The translations under genes and the position numbers were made by a program. Positions 34,001 to 41,143 of a stretch of 64,000 nt of DNA are shown here, one piece after another. This DNA is from Lytechinus variegatus (lineage: Eukaryota; Echinodermata; Echinoidea; Temnopleuroida; Toxopneustidae). Positions within the stretch are counted from its first letter, which is position 1. Every line of letters begins with the position of its first letter. The notes under the pieces were generated by a model. It was not told the origin of the DNA. It saw only the letters and a program-made list of their open reading frames with translations, and did not search any database. Location: assembly GCF_018143015.1 (NCBI RefSeq), contig NC_054748.1, positions 3,896,080 through 3,960,079 of the forward strand. Direction: 5' to 3'.

Positions 34001-37000
34001 TCTAAGGCTAAAAAATACCCGTTAATTATTCCTGCATTCACACCGCCCCGAAACACATCCTTTGGGATAAGTTCCCGAAGTTACGAGCATGCGCAGTATG
34101 GTCTGATAAGCAGGCAAGGCGCGAGATTCAAAATCACTAGCCCAGCAGCCACCCACGCCGCCGCGCCCAACGACACGCTGGGCTAAAAGTTCCCGTAATT
34201 TGCTTTCACATCGCCAAAATACCTGCGACCTTGGAAAAATCCCCACGAAAGTTCTCGTAATTTCGCCAAGTACCCACTATTTAGCGGGTATTTTCTTTCG
34301 GGGAAATTACGCGTAGTTTGCTTTCACATTACCAAAATACCTGGTATTTTCTGATCGGGGTAAATTTCCCGATCAGAGAATACCTGGAACTGGCGAACTT
34401 CGAGGCGGTCTGAAACCACCTTTTGTGTTACAGAACCTGGATAGACTTACGTGCTTGCTGTTCCATGGCCTTCCTGGCGATGACCCGAAGACGCTGGATC
34501 TCTTTTTTCTTCAGCTCATCCAACTGACTTCTGATATGACTTCCAACATTGTTTAGTTGCTTCCCAAATTTACCAGACTATAGAAAAAAATTAATGTGTA
34601 TTTGCATACATGAAAGTTATGATACAAAGTTAGGCTGCAGCTAAAATAATCCCAATTAAATTGTTGGAATATATAGACTTTGCATTGAAATGATCATATG
34701 CAAAAAAAATAACCTATATTACTTCACTTCTAGCTGATGTCTGAAAATAGTTGATAATCCTCCTCCATCTGCCAAACAACTGGGTCCTCAGTAAAGCTGT
34801 TTATAAAATCATGCATAAATAACATTATGAAATATCTTACGATTAATCATGAAAAATAAATTTATTGTAGTCCATCATGAAAAACATCCCCGCGTTTCAC
34901 AGTTATACAATGTACCTTACAACTGATTGGGTTACTGAATTATATAATTGTTTGCATTGATCATAACCAATCATGATCAATAAGCCAGTTCGTAGTTCCT
35001 TTATGCGCATGATCAAAAGATTCTACGCACGATCAGAAGGTCATTTGTACTAAAGTGACATGGCGCTTTAAAATCTAATGAGATAAGCACCAACTTTGAT
35101 GTCTTGATTATTCACATATTCTTTTGAATTGTCATTTTCATTTACATCCATAAAAAAAACAACTACTTCCACGAACGACTGGTATTTCACAGTTTGCAAA
35201 GTACATTGTGCAACATGCTAAGATATGCATTCAAAGAAGGGATGCAACAAATGCCTTCAGTAAGTGTTCAATTGTGTGCTATTCTAGTCACCTGGTCTAT
35301 TCAATTTCTTTATCCTGCTATGTAAGGCAAGCTTACGTAATATCTTGCTTCGAAATCTGCCTATCATGATGAAAGAAATGAAAGGTCATTTGACCAAAAT
35401 TGTCCATGGGGTAACTACGAACTGGTCTATTGCCAAGTTTTGTCTTGAACATTCATCGTGCTTCCTCTTTGTTTTATACAAAGGACATTGAGCACATTCC
35501 TGGTAGAATAAGTTATGACAATAACAGATTTTTGTAACGTAGTTGATTGGATCAATCACAACTATTTTTAAAGTGATTGGTTAACATCGGTTCGACTTTT
35601 AAAAAAATCTGAGCTAGAAGGTCACACTTGTCACCTGTGTCTGTGATATGTTACAAAAATGAAGCCCAGAAAAAATTGCATTCGAAAATAATTATTGAGT
35701 GCTTCAAAAATTGAAATATAAAGTGACCGGAAACACCATCTTAATTTCATCCCATACACTTATGTGTAATAGGTGTCAATAAGACACCTATTTACAAAAT
35801 CGGGGTTTGCCTTGTAGTTTTAGCTTTTCATTCTCATTAATGGTTGTTTTCAGGGTTTATTAGTTCTAATACATGCACTCGTACACATGTTTCATCTTGG
35901 TTTGAGAATTTTTTTAAATCGGCTGCTCACAAAGTTAAAGATAAATTCCAGTTTTGGTAACGATCTCAAAATGACTTTTTACAGAATCTAATATAATGAC
36001 CACCCAAGTGTCTGTTTGTATGAATAAAAAATATGTGCCAAAGGATTCTGGAAGAAACTGTGTAATTGCTGAGAAATAAGCAAAATAAGCGCGGATTCGG
36101 TCACTTCCGTCGGGTCTTTATTCCAGCAATAATAATACACTGTCCCACGTGTGCCTATCTGTGTTGGTGATCTTCAGTGTGAACGTTTTTCAGCGTAGAT
36201 TTCAAGATTTCACAAAGTTCAGTTTATGTAACTGTACCAGATCTTCATCCTCGATGATATACTGACAATTAAGCCTGGTTTTACAGACTTTCTCATGAAA
36301 TCAGTGTTTACTGCAACTACTGGAATTTCTCTTTAAACAATACCTTTATTAAAGACAGGACCCAGGACTATGACAAAGTCACCACTTACCAGTAAATCAT
36401 TGGTGTCCATCTCATCCATGTGACTCTTCATTTCTGGGTCCGCTTCCAAAACTTGGATGACTTCTCGGAGATAGCCTTCATATTCGAGGCCTAGATCCTG
36501 TATCAAAGAAGTAAATCGTTACATGGATCCAACACTGGTCATTTTGTTTATACAGGTATAATAAAGATTAAAGATTAAAAAAGTTTTTTAAAAAAGTGGA
36601 ACTTGAGACTATCTGGACATAAGCAATACATGTAAATGCCAATTCTACCACTCTAGTATGAACGCCACAGCTTTTTAGCTTCTTACGGTGTAAAAATGTA
36701 CACAAAAGGGGTTTCTATTGCATTTGAAGGTTGCAAAATTGTACTTTCTATATCATCAAGCCAAAAAAAAGCAAGTAGTTAGATTAAATATAAAACAGAA
36801 AGCAGAAGGAAACAAATAGGAAAGGGAAGATTAAAAAATATATTGAGACATTTGTGTCGCATACATAGGGTGGGGGAAATTCTCTCTCCATATGAACCAT
36901 ACAATCAAGAAGGAAAGAAAAGTGATCCACTTTCAATTGTCAGTCATTCTTAAATTAATTTTCAAATGAAATTTGAACTACTCAACAATAGACAATCTGT

Positions 37001-38425
37001 TTGAATAGCATGTTATGAATTCAGACATCACCTGCGTACAATGTTTTTTTTTCTTTTAGTAAGGCCATCAATTATTTGTAACTAAATACAGAACTTTTCA
37101 TAATAATGTAACAAATTCGCTCCAAAAAAGAAAACCAAATAGAAACAAATTAGGATGACACAATGCTATGGGAAAAAAAATCTCTCTCCATTGCACTATG
37201 CTTGCTTCTACATGTATATGTACAGGGTTTTCTTTCATCATTGTATACAGTAATATCTTAATAATAAAAAAGTGGTTTCATGTATGCTCGTTTGCGTGAA
37301 GAAAACAATAAATTAAATCAAATCAAAGGATGAACATCAATACTTTGGAGTTGATCACTAACAGATAATGTGTTGGTTTTGTTTTTCTTTTTTTAATTTG
37401 TGAAAAGCAAGGATGGTGTCATATATACTGGTACCAGATCGAGAAGTGACAGAGGACTTCATAAAAATTATTATTTTATTTATTCATTGTATTTCTCCAG
37501 ACCTGGGAATTATAGGAAAAATAGAAAAACATCATGAATTTAAAGGAATCTAAAGGAATTAACTGATACATTATAATTATCACAAATATGGCAGAAATAT
37601 TATCAAGCCCAGTACAAGTGTGGTTTAAAAGTGTAGTTTAGACTCGGGTTCAACCAGGGCCCAGGGAATATTTTTGTTTTATGGGGGGTGCTGAATTAAA
37701 TTTGACAAGCCCCCCCCCCAAAAAAAAAGGGGGTTCACTGCAAAATGAAGGTTGTTTTGGTCCGTAAAAAAATTAAACAAGCAAAACAAAAGGGTTTCAA
37801 CACAAAATGTCGGTTGTTTTCGGTACATGACTCCAATTTGTCACACCTGCCAGAATTCTAGGGGGTGCTGCCAATGAAAAATGTTATATACAGCACCCCC
37901 GCTTCCCAGGGCCATGGGTTTAACCACTTAGGTTTAATTATCAGAATACCACCCAGAAGTTGGGTCGAACTTTAATTCAGGTTTAAATTTGTGGTTTAAG
38001 TATGGATAGCCAATTGCTACATAAATCACTAACAGTGTGTGAGATAATATTTCACCTCATTTGGCTCTCAAATCATTCATAATTGTCTAGGAATTTAACG
38101 TAGATGATTGTCTGCACCATCGATGAATCAGGAAACATAAGAAACATACAACTTAATAAAATTTTGACACATTTGGCTTCCCATAATTTTAGCAGAGTTA
38201 GACTGTGGTCTATTAAGTTAAACCTGACTTTAGAATACGGGCCCAGCTCGAGGGTCTATTTATCATACTCACAGCGAGTCCATCTCCTTCAGCCTTATTG
38301 ATGATCTCCTCGCCGAGCTTTTCTGCTTTCTCTTCGTCGGGTGATTTTGGATCAAGGGGAGCCTGCTGAGCAACATGCACTATCAGCAGCAGTAACAGGG
38401 AGAGTTTCCATTCCAAAAGAGCCAT
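12862..38425 (-). CDS. NUCB: Nucleobindin (calnuc/nesfatin precursor family), 11 coding exon positions, two of them duplicated
   Basis: The spliced frame encodes about 464-469 residues (vertebrate NUCB1 about 461, NUCB2 about 420). Parts in order: signal peptide; nesfatin-1-like region ([18 protein letters not shown], then SGKFGKQL and LDELKKKE); basic helical region ([20 protein letters not shown]); EF-hand 1 loop [12 protein letters not shown]; linker with RMREHV; EF-hand 2 loop [12 protein letters not shown]; a FTEEDLEKY segment; and a Gln/Pro-rich tail. Family knowledge: a calcium-binding protein of the Golgi and secretory pathway that also binds G-alpha subunits; NUCB2 is cut to release nesfatin-1. 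The tribasic KKK after LDEL sits where human NUCB2 has its KR cleavage site. Exons in transcript order: 38425-38273, 36497-36390, 34577-34451, 32793-32681 or 31365-31265, 26907-26722, 25711-25562, 24237-24151 or 23014-22925, 20546-20457, 18846-18685, 18027-17980, 13044-12862. Every junction has GT-AG sites and matching phase. Identity is certain; which vertebrate paralogue it is closer to is not, and a single pre-duplication gene is likely. Confidence 0.95.
13980..14168. repeat. Two-copy ~90-bp tandem repeat
   Basis: The segment AAGATACCTTTTCCCC ... GGTTACGGCTACAGTAAATG is followed directly by a diverged copy ending GGTTACCGCTACAGTAAATG. Confidence 0.75.
15418..17007. mobile_element. Inverted-repeat transposon (TGTAGGGGAAGGC ends), interrupted by another element
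   Basis: About 1.59 kb with inverted ends TGTAGGGGAAGGCAGGG and CCGCCTTCCCCTACA. The motif GGGTAAGTTGWGCCAC and its complement recur at least six times inside (near 15432, 16370, 16391, 16415, 16616 and 16980), giving internal subterminal repeats. A second element sits inside at 15511-16273; without it the host element would be about 820 bp. No transposase frame; non-autonomous. The superfamily is not assigned. Confidence 0.75.
15511..16273. mobile_element. piggyBac-like non-autonomous element with TTAA target duplication
   Basis: 763 bp with inverted ends CCCTATCTAGGCCGGGG and CCCCGGCCTAGATAGGA, flanked on both sides by TTAA (15507-15510 and 16274-16277). TTAA duplication plus ends beginning CCC/TCC is the piggyBac pattern (established for the superfamily); assignment is inferred because no transposase is present. 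Subterminal C/G runs and CpG-rich ends are notable. It lies inside the larger 15418-17007 element, so it is the younger of the two. Confidence 0.75.
17680..17800. repeat. C-rich / CCCT low-complexity tract
   Basis: The plus strand reads almost only C and T, with an 18-base C run and CCTCCCTCC units. Reading frames crossing it are artefacts of composition. Confidence 0.85.
17980..18027 (-). CDS. NUCB: Nucleobindin exon 10 (48-bp microexon-like)
   Basis: Sixteen codons, [16 protein letters not shown], between acceptor TTTTCTTTAG and donor AAG|GTAAAT, both phase 0. It is short and Gln-rich with no vertebrate match that I can point to. The call rests on good splice sites, an open frame and composition like its neighbours. 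It could be skipped without changing frame. Confidence 0.75.
18183..18346. repeat. ~60-bp tandem repeat, third unit split by a MITE
   Basis: Three units of AAGAAGAGTTTGTGCAATGG ... TTGTGCACCT ... GAGCAT. The third is cut after GTGCACCTTA by the MITE at 18347-18650 and resumes at 18651 with AAAAGAGAGCATCGGG. The repeat was therefore present before the MITE arrived. Confidence 0.75.
18347..18650. mobile_element. MITE, family 4 copy in intron 9
   Basis: 304 bp from GGCCAGTATTCTGAAATC to GACTTCAGAATACGGGC, homologous to 8525-8841. Its right end is about 35 bases from the nucleobindin exon 9 donor. Confidence 0.8.
18685..18846 (-). CDS. NUCB: Nucleobindin exon 9 (C-terminal helix)
   Basis: Fifty-four codons from [20 protein letters not shown] to TVQMNQ. 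Matches vertebrate QQQFFTEEELKEYENIIALQENELKKKADEL. The heptad run that makes the vertebrate leucine zipper is shorter here and gives way to a Pro/Gln stretch. Acceptor TTTTATTCCAG, donor CAG|GTGAGA, phase 0. Confidence 0.94.
18847..20456 (-). other. Nucleobindin intron 8
   Basis: Holds a degenerate family 2 MITE (about 18932-19290), a GAAT/TTATT microsatellite (about 19600-19690) and the MITE at 19883-20283. No exon seen. Confidence 0.65.
19883..20283. mobile_element. MITE, TTAAAGAGAAATTCTAGT family (copy 1)
   Basis: About 400 bp with short inverted ends (TTAAAGAGAAATTCTAGT against TTAAAGGTAAATGCTAGT). A second copy in the opposite orientation lies at 35933-36337 in intron 2 of the same gene. 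Confidence 0.75.
20457..20546 (-). CDS. NUCB: Nucleobindin exon 8 (EF-hand 2 loop and exiting helix)
   Basis: Thirty codons from [20 protein letters not shown] to [12 protein letters not shown]-hand loop [12 protein letters not shown]: Asp 1, Asn 3, Asp 5, Glu 12. Position 6 is Lys where Gly is usual, as in vertebrate DTNKDRLVTLEE (Arg). Acceptor GTGTATTGACCAG, donor CAG|GTAAGA, phase 0. The helix entering this loop comes from exon 7a or 7b. Confidence 0.95.
20547..22924 (-). other. Nucleobindin intron 7 (after exon 7b)
   Basis: AT-rich, with a C-run near 21.15 kb, a degraded family 4 MITE (about 21229-21513) and a perfect hairpin at 22396-22430. I see no exon. Confidence 0.65.
22396..22430. 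repeat. Perfect 15-bp-arm hairpin
   Basis: Arms TCTGTGAGGGGAAGG and CCTTCCCCTCACAGA around a five-base loop TCAAG. It lies 500 bases downstream (sense) of exon 7b. The arms are too short for a microRNA precursor; function unknown. Confidence 0.8.
22925..23014 (-). CDS. NUCB: Nucleobindin exon 7b (alternative copy of exon 7)
   Basis: Thirty codons: [30 protein letters not shown]. Acceptor CTATTTAACACCAG, donor CAG|GTATCT, phase 0. It is homologous to 7a (shared KIY and RMREHV) and to vertebrate LEKVYDPKNEED ... [10 protein letters not shown] ~0.9-kb pyrimidine-rich tract fills most of the intron before it. Both exons are multiples of three, so using both or neither would keep frame; mutual exclusion is inferred from homology. 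Confidence 0.9.
23090..24040 (-). repeat. ~0.9-kb polypurine (+) / polypyrimidine (sense) tract between exons 7a and 7b
   Basis: The plus strand is dominated by A and G (runs such as GGAGAATGAGGAGGGGGGGA), so the nucleobindin pre-mRNA is U/C-rich throughout. The tract fills most of the 1136-bp intron between the two alternative exons and ends about 75 bases before the 7b acceptor. Several long reading frames run through it on both strands; their repetitive Arg/Glu/Lys or Ser/Leu/Phe composition marks them as artefacts. Confidence 0.9.
24151..24237 (-). CDS. NUCB: Nucleobindin exon 7a (linker and EF-hand 2 entering helix, alternative copy)
   Basis: Twenty-nine codons: [29 protein letters not shown]. 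Acceptor GTTACCGAGCAG, donor GAG|GTAAGG, phase 0. The end RMREHVMNE joined to IDGNKDK of exon 8 reproduces vertebrate [15 protein letters not shown] exactly in layout. The acceptor and first codons belong to a tandem array of about seven ~85-bp units stretching upstream in the sense strand (24222-24775). Confidence 0.9.
24222..24775 (-). repeat. Array of ~85-bp units repeating the exon 7a splice acceptor
   Basis: About seven units, with matching points near 24250, 24340, 24420, 24505, 24592, 24680 and 24748. In the sense strand each carries a version of TGTTGCCAAGCAG followed by GCAGCTAAGATTTATG. The unit nearest exon 7a supplies the real acceptor and the codons for AAKIY. Between these cores is AT-rich DNA with ATTTGATAATGCC and ATGTAATATT blocks. 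Unit length and sequence vary, so the array is not very recent. Confidence 0.85.
24840..25215 (-). mobile_element. tRNA-derived SINE
   Basis: On the minus strand it starts GAAGAGCCGTGGTGTAGTGG (A box) and has GTGTTCGAATCCC (B box) about 45 bases on, then a ~270-bp body and an AGCGCTTTATAAAAATTGGC tail followed by TATTATTATG. These are the RNA polymerase III promoter boxes of a tRNA-derived SINE. The cloverleaf is not intact, so it is not a tRNA gene. Tails of the same kind occur at about 52048-52200 and 54936-54985. Confidence 0.85.
25562..25711 (-). CDS. NUCB: Nucleobindin exon 6 (EF-hand 1)
   Basis: Fifty codons from [20 protein letters not shown] to LEALFIKE. The EF-hand loop [12 protein letters not shown] has Asp at 1, Asn at 3, Asp at 5, Gly at 6 and Glu at 12, so it should bind calcium. 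The vertebrate equivalent is [31 protein letters not shown]. Acceptor ATATTTTTACAG, donor GAG|GTTTGA, phase 0. Confidence 0.96.
25712..26721 (-). other. Nucleobindin intron 5
   Basis: One kilobase of unique-looking AT-rich DNA with a short CpG-containing stretch at about 26.22-26.42 kb. I see no exon or clear repeat. Confidence 0.5.
26722..26907 (-). CDS. NUCB: Nucleobindin exon 5 (basic, Lys/Arg/Glu-rich helix)
   Basis: Sixty-two codons from [20 protein letters not shown] to KQHAKLNHP, matching ATSDLEHYDKTRHEEFKKYE ... HPKVNHP of vertebrate NUCB2. This is the charged helical region assigned to DNA or partner binding in the family. Acceptor CTGTATCCAAG, donor CCG|GTAAGA, phase 0 both ends. 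If exon 3 were joined directly to it, the shifted frame would hit TGA at the ninth codon. Confidence 0.95.
26930..27250. repeat. Imperfect ATC/ATT trinucleotide repeat
   Basis: Long run of interrupted ATC units (CATCATCAT, ATTATC) at the 3' side of the exon 5 acceptor region on the plus strand, i.e. upstream of exon 5 in the sense strand. Low complexity; not coding. Confidence 0.85.
27423..27664. mobile_element. MITE, CAAAGAG family (copy 2)
   Basis: 242 bp from CAAAGAGTTGTGATTAATCC to GATCAATCTTGACTCTTTG. Same layout as 3-246. Confidence 0.75.
27678..27839. mobile_element. MITE, GGGGGTGTTTCRTGAAA type
   Basis: About 160 bp with ends GGGGTGTTTCGTGAAAG and TTGATGAAACGCTCCCC, directly beside the CAAAGAG element. 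Confidence 0.7.
27840..28688 (-). other. Intron 4 stretch without clear features
   Basis: AT-rich. A pair of near-identical phrases (TGGGCCCCAAGTCTGCGCAC near 27.89 kb, TACCCCATGTCTGCGCAC near 28.09 kb, and inverted forms near 28.30-28.34 kb) suggests a decayed inverted-repeat element of about 450 bp. No exon seen. Confidence 0.45.
28689..28849. mobile_element. MITE, GCTCCRTAACACAAAGG family
   Basis: About 160 bp with ends GCTCCATTACACAGAGG and CCTTTGTGTTATGGAGC. Relatives lie at 14551-14700 (partial) and 33831-34440 (interrupted). Confidence 0.7.
28860..29235. mobile_element. Element made of TTGGTCTAAT motifs in both orientations
   Basis: The left half repeats TTTGGTCTAATNACCA-like phrases about eight times; the right half carries the complement (ATTGGACCAACTGGTTATTA). 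The outer ends CCAATTCGTCTATATTGCC and GGCAAATCGACC are also inverted, so the whole forms a foldback structure. No coding capacity. Confidence 0.7.
29240..30190 (-). other. Intron 4 stretch without clear features
   Basis: AT-rich DNA; I see no repeat structure, exon or RNA gene here. Confidence 0.45.
30195..30391. mobile_element. Partial MITE (GGGGCTGTTTCACAAAG) cut by a family 1 MITE
   Basis: Begins GGGGCTGTTTCACAAAG and carries an internal inverted pair (GTATGACTTAGAGTC near 30225 and GTGACTCTAAGTCATAC near 30375). It ends abruptly where the family 1 element starts at 30392. Confidence 0.55.
30392..30862. mobile_element. Long-inverted-repeat MITE, family 1 (copy B)
   Basis: 471 bp from AAGGGGAAGTTCACCCTGA to TCAGGGTGAACTTCCCC, homologous to 319-822. 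Confidence 0.8.
31265..31365 (-). CDS. NUCB: Nucleobindin exon 4b (alternative copy)
   Basis: Acceptor GTGCTCTTCTAG, two bases of the split codon, then 33 codons: [33 protein letters not shown]. Donor AAG|GTACAT, phase 0. Start and end phases are the same as 4a, so it is a drop-in replacement four codons shorter. Read directly after 4a, its first codons are CTG AAG TAA, a stop. It is preceded in the sense strand by an intron with a GATA-type microsatellite. Confidence 0.85.
31366..32680 (-). other. Intron between alternative exons 4a and 4b
   Basis: 1.3 kb. It has GATA/GATT microsatellite runs at about 31380-31410 and 31620-31680 and is otherwise unremarkable AT-rich DNA. There is no large transposon, unlike most introns of this gene, which may reflect selection on the spacing. 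Confidence 0.6.
32681..32793 (-). CDS. NUCB: Nucleobindin exon 4a (alternative copy)
   Basis: Acceptor AAACCTAAAG (weak pyrimidine tract), then two bases completing the split codon and 37 codons: [20 protein letters not shown], then [17 protein letters not shown]. Donor AAG|GTAGTC, phase 0. It aligns with human LLKQFDHLNHLNPDKFESTDLDMLIK and with exon 4b 1.3 kb downstream (shared pattern L..LIGHLD / L..MIAHVD, F..DDI / F..EDL, L-I/L-QK). The weak 3' splice site and the non-consensus GTAGTC donor fit regulated use. Confidence 0.85.
32794..33829 (-). other. Nucleobindin intron 3, proximal part to exon 4a
   Basis: About 1 kb of AT-rich DNA with no exon or repeat that I can define. Confidence 0.45.
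33831..34440. mobile_element. GTAACACAAAA MITE, interrupted by a second element, abutting the exon 3 donor
   Basis: Left end GGGCCTGTAACACAAAAC, right end TTTTGTGTTACAGAACC. The right end lies about ten bases from the exon 3 splice donor (GT at 34450-34449). Between the halves sits the element at 33948-34420. Confidence 0.7.
33948..34420. mobile_element. Nested MITE with GGTGGTTTCAAACCGCCTCG ends
   Basis: 473 bp; inverted ends GGTGGTTTCAAACCGCCTC and GAGGCGGTCTGAAACCACC. It is CpG-richer than its surroundings, with repeated GCTTTCACATYRCCAAAATACC phrases inside. Younger than the MITE that it interrupts. Confidence 0.8.
34451..34577 (-). CDS. NUCB: Nucleobindin exon 3 (end of nesfatin-1 region, basic cleavage site)
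   Basis: Acceptor TTTTTTTCTATAG, then 42 codons plus one base (127 bp). Starts [18 protein letters not shown] and continues [20 protein letters not shown]. Aligns with human [31 protein letters not shown]. The KKK falls at the nesfatin-1 C-terminal boundary. The donor GCAC|GTAAGT leaves one base (C) of a split codon, which decides how exons 4a and 4b can be used. A MITE begins about ten bases inside the following intron. Confidence 0.94.
34984..35427. mobile_element. MITE with CCAGTTCGTAGTT ends
   Basis: About 440 bp between CCAGTTCGTAGTTCC and GGTAACTACGAACTGG. It appears to have landed in or beside a decayed CAAAGAG-family copy, part of which follows at 35430-35570. Confidence 0.6.
35933..36337. 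mobile_element. MITE, TTAAAGAGAAATTCTAGT family (copy 2)
   Basis: Opposite-orientation homologue of 19883-20283; ends AAGATAAATTCCAGTTTTGG and CTACTGGAATTTCTCTTTAA. Confidence 0.75.
36390..36497 (-). CDS. NUCB: Nucleobindin exon 2 (nesfatin-1 core, N-terminal part)
   Basis: Thirty-six codons starting [20 protein letters not shown], matching the vertebrate segment DTGLYYDEYLKQVIDVLETD. Acceptor TTTGATACAG, donor CTG|GTAAGT; phase 0 at both ends. A MITE (35933-36337) ends about 50 bases into the downstream intron. Confidence 0.93.
36498..38272 (-). other. Nucleobindin intron 1
   Basis: 1.8 kb: AT-rich DNA, then a ~260-bp MITE at about 37655-37915 (ends CCAGGGCCCAGGGAA and TTCCCAGGGCCATGG) and a family 4 MITE (about 37925-38243) that ends about 30 bases from exon 1. 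No exon seen. Confidence 0.6.
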
Positions 38426-38443
38426 TGTGTCACCTTATTGGGA
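38273..38443 (-). CDS. NUCB: Nucleobindin exon 1 (first coding exon, signal peptide)
   Basis: A 3' splice site (CTTTTATTTAG) precedes base 38443. Eighteen untranslated bases lead to ATG at 38425-38423 in the context ACAATGG. The 51 codons begin [20 protein letters not shown], a clear signal peptide with a leucine core, probably cut near AQQ-AP. An acidic and lysine-rich stretch follows, ending GDGLA. The donor is GCT|GTGAGT, phase 0. The start is chosen because it is the first ATG in the exon and opens a signal peptide, as in all nucleobindins. Confidence 0.92.
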
Positions 38444-38811
38444 CTAAATAAAAGATAAAAAAGATATGAGAGATTGTATGACACCTAGATAGATCCTTGG
38501 CATTTGATTGGTTGTTTGATATCGATCATTCGGACCATTTTACACTTACAGTGACGTCATCAAACGTGCAATTTAGGATCCATTCATTGACCGAGCTTGC
38601 ACTGCATGATCATATTTTGCATCGAAACTGATAATTTCCTATGAAAAAAAATCTAGTTTTAAGTGTCATATAAACCAAATGTTTCTTTGCTCGTGCAATG
38701 GACAGAATACTTCATTCGGTGAAAGATGAAATTGTCGGCGGTCATCCGAACCGTCATACTGTATCAGTCAAATTTGGTCAAAAAATCGATTTTGAGATTT
38801 TTGCAATAAAA

Positions 38812-39400
38812 TTAAAGGAGAATGAAACCATTGGAACAAGATAGCTTGTGTGAAAACAGAAAAATCAAAGAAACAGATCAAAAAAGTTTGAGAAAAATCG
38901 GACAAATAATGAGAAAGTTATGAGCATTTGAATATTGCGATCACTATTGCTATGGAGATAGCAAATTTGCAATGCGACAAAGATGTGTGATGTCACTTGT
39001 GAACAACTCTCCCCATTACTTTAGTATATATTTCACTTGAATTGCCTCTTTTATCACATCTATCCATAGATCATTTGTTCTTTCTACATGAGGGCATGTA
39101 ATACATATTTTTTAAGAATACATCATGGATAAAGAGTTTGTATCATCATAAGAAAAAGCAAAGAGACATTTTGAGGGTATTTTATAGTCCACCAAAGGGA
39201 AAGTTGTTCATCAGTGACATCACACATCCTTGTCGCATTGCCAATAGGAGGATCTCCATAGCATTAGTGATTGCAATATTCAAATGCTCATAACTTTCTC
39301 ATTATTTGTCCGATTTTTCTCAAACTTTCTTTATTCTTATTCTTTGATTTTTCTGTTTCTACACAAGCCTATTTGTTCCAAAGGTTTCATTCCCCTTTAA
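38812..39400. mobile_element. Long-inverted-repeat MITE, family 3
   Basis: 589 bp from TTAAAGGAGAATGAAACC to GGTTTCATTCCCCTTTAA. Inverted homology extends about 190 bp (GAGCATTTGAATATTGCGATC on the left and its complement on the right). Its layout resembles families 1 and 2 but with different sequence. Confidence 0.8.
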
Positions 39401-40635
39401 GGTACAAGTCCTACTCTAAGTTATTCATAACTAAATTTCTAGGCAGCAATTTATTCTCTTTTCTGAGATCTGAGAGGATTTTTACTGCGATGCCATACAT
39501 TTTTTAATAAAAACTGCTCAAACCGAAATTACAAGCATGTAGCTCTTTTGCGATATTTTCTTTGATTCTTGCTTTTGTGTAAAAATAAGGATACCATATT
39601 CAAGCAATTGCCTTGGTCTTTCCAACCATGTATTTTTCTAGCAATGAATATGTTGTAAGGCTGGGGAACTACATGTAAGTGTGAAAATTATAGTAAACTT
39701 ATAGTATGTGTGATACGACCGTTCGGGAGACTGCCGACGAAATGAATGATCCATTCAACGAGGCGTAGCCGAGTCGAATGGATCTTTTCATCTTTCATCT
39801 CAGGAAGTATTCTGTCCATTGCACTCATAAACACTCATTATTTGTACACTTTACTGCAAAGGATTGGATTCTAAACAATACTAGCACTGCTGTCCCATGA
39901 CAAAAGGAAGCAACTCTGATTTGTCTCAAAATTGGCATTTTTCTTTATATTTTGGATATTTTCTATAATGCTCTTTTTAAATGGATATATGGTAATGCCA
40001 AATGCAGTACAAAACACACACTTCAGAAGTTCAGTATTCATAACTTTTAACCAAAAACACTATCATTTCCAATTTTCCATACAGTTGCAATTAATTTTTC
40101 ACTAGTAGTAACTTGAGGATAATTTTTGCATTCACCAGAGCGCTAAAAAACTTGCATTTTTAGCATATTTTTTTGTATAGCCTATATTGGTTAAAAGTAA
40201 AATGACAGGAAAATTTTCATTTTTCAATCTCTATAAGAAATTAATTTTAGCCAAGTTATATGATGAATAGCTTTAATGGAAACTTACAGTGTAAAAAAAA
40301 CAAGCATTTGTCCCCAAGAACAAGAGAAAATATGCCAAAAATATGCCAACCTTATTTCACCACACAGGGAGTACCGTAACAGAGAACAAGTTATATCATA
40401 ACCTTGCTCATTGATACATAATAAGAATGAGTGACTTCTTCTACATATTCTATAAATCCATTCCACAAGCCAGGAGTTAATTTCTTTTGTAAAGGTAAAG
40501 TGTATAAAAGTCTTACAAATGTCTAGAAATGGTGTGAACATGATTATTAAAACCCAATTGAGGAGATTTTATAGACAAAATAATAAGAGTAATGAGCCTG
40601 GAATTCAACATGTGTCTCCATTCGTCATGGCAAAC
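39401..40635 (-). other. 5' UTR intron stretch
   Basis: AT-rich DNA with the hairpin at 39748-39784 and otherwise nothing that I can define. Confidence 0.5.
39748..39784. repeat. Hairpin with the AACGAGGCGTAGCCGAGT core
   Basis: GATCCATTCAACGAGGCG and CGAGTCGAATGGATC pair around a tiny loop. Same core as 9791-9828 but different flanking arms. Confidence 0.75.
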
Positions 40636-41143
40636 TTAAAGGGGAAGTTTACCCTGAAGAAGTTTGTTTTAAAAATAGCAGAAAAAATAATAAAAAATAT
40701 TAATGAAGGTTTGAGGAAAATCCGTCAATGATTAAGAAAGTTATCAGAATTCAAAGTTTTGAATTTGTGACATCATATGCGAGCAGCATTCCTACAAAGC
40801 GAATAGTAAAAAATCTATGAAATGTCATTTTCTCAGAAAATTGAAAATGGTTTTTACTGTGCCTTTTGTACTGTATATCAGTGAATAGACAAATCATTTC
40901 ACACCCGTTCATAAATAGAAAACAAAATAAAGTCATCAGGAACCATACAAAATTTGAAATTCATTTATTTTTTTACCATTCGGTATGTAGGAATGCTGCT
41001 TGCATATGACGTCACAAATCCAAAACTTTGAATTCTAATAACTTTCTTAATCTCTAAAGGATTTTCCTCAAACCTTCACCAATATTTTTTTTTTTTCTGC
41101 TATTTTACAACAAACTTTTCTTCAGGGTGAACTTCCCCTTTAA
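40636..41143. mobile_element. Long-inverted-repeat MITE, family 1 (copy C)
   Basis: 508 bp, TTAAAGGGGAAGTTTACCC to GGGTGAACTTCCCCTTTAA. Confidence 0.8.
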
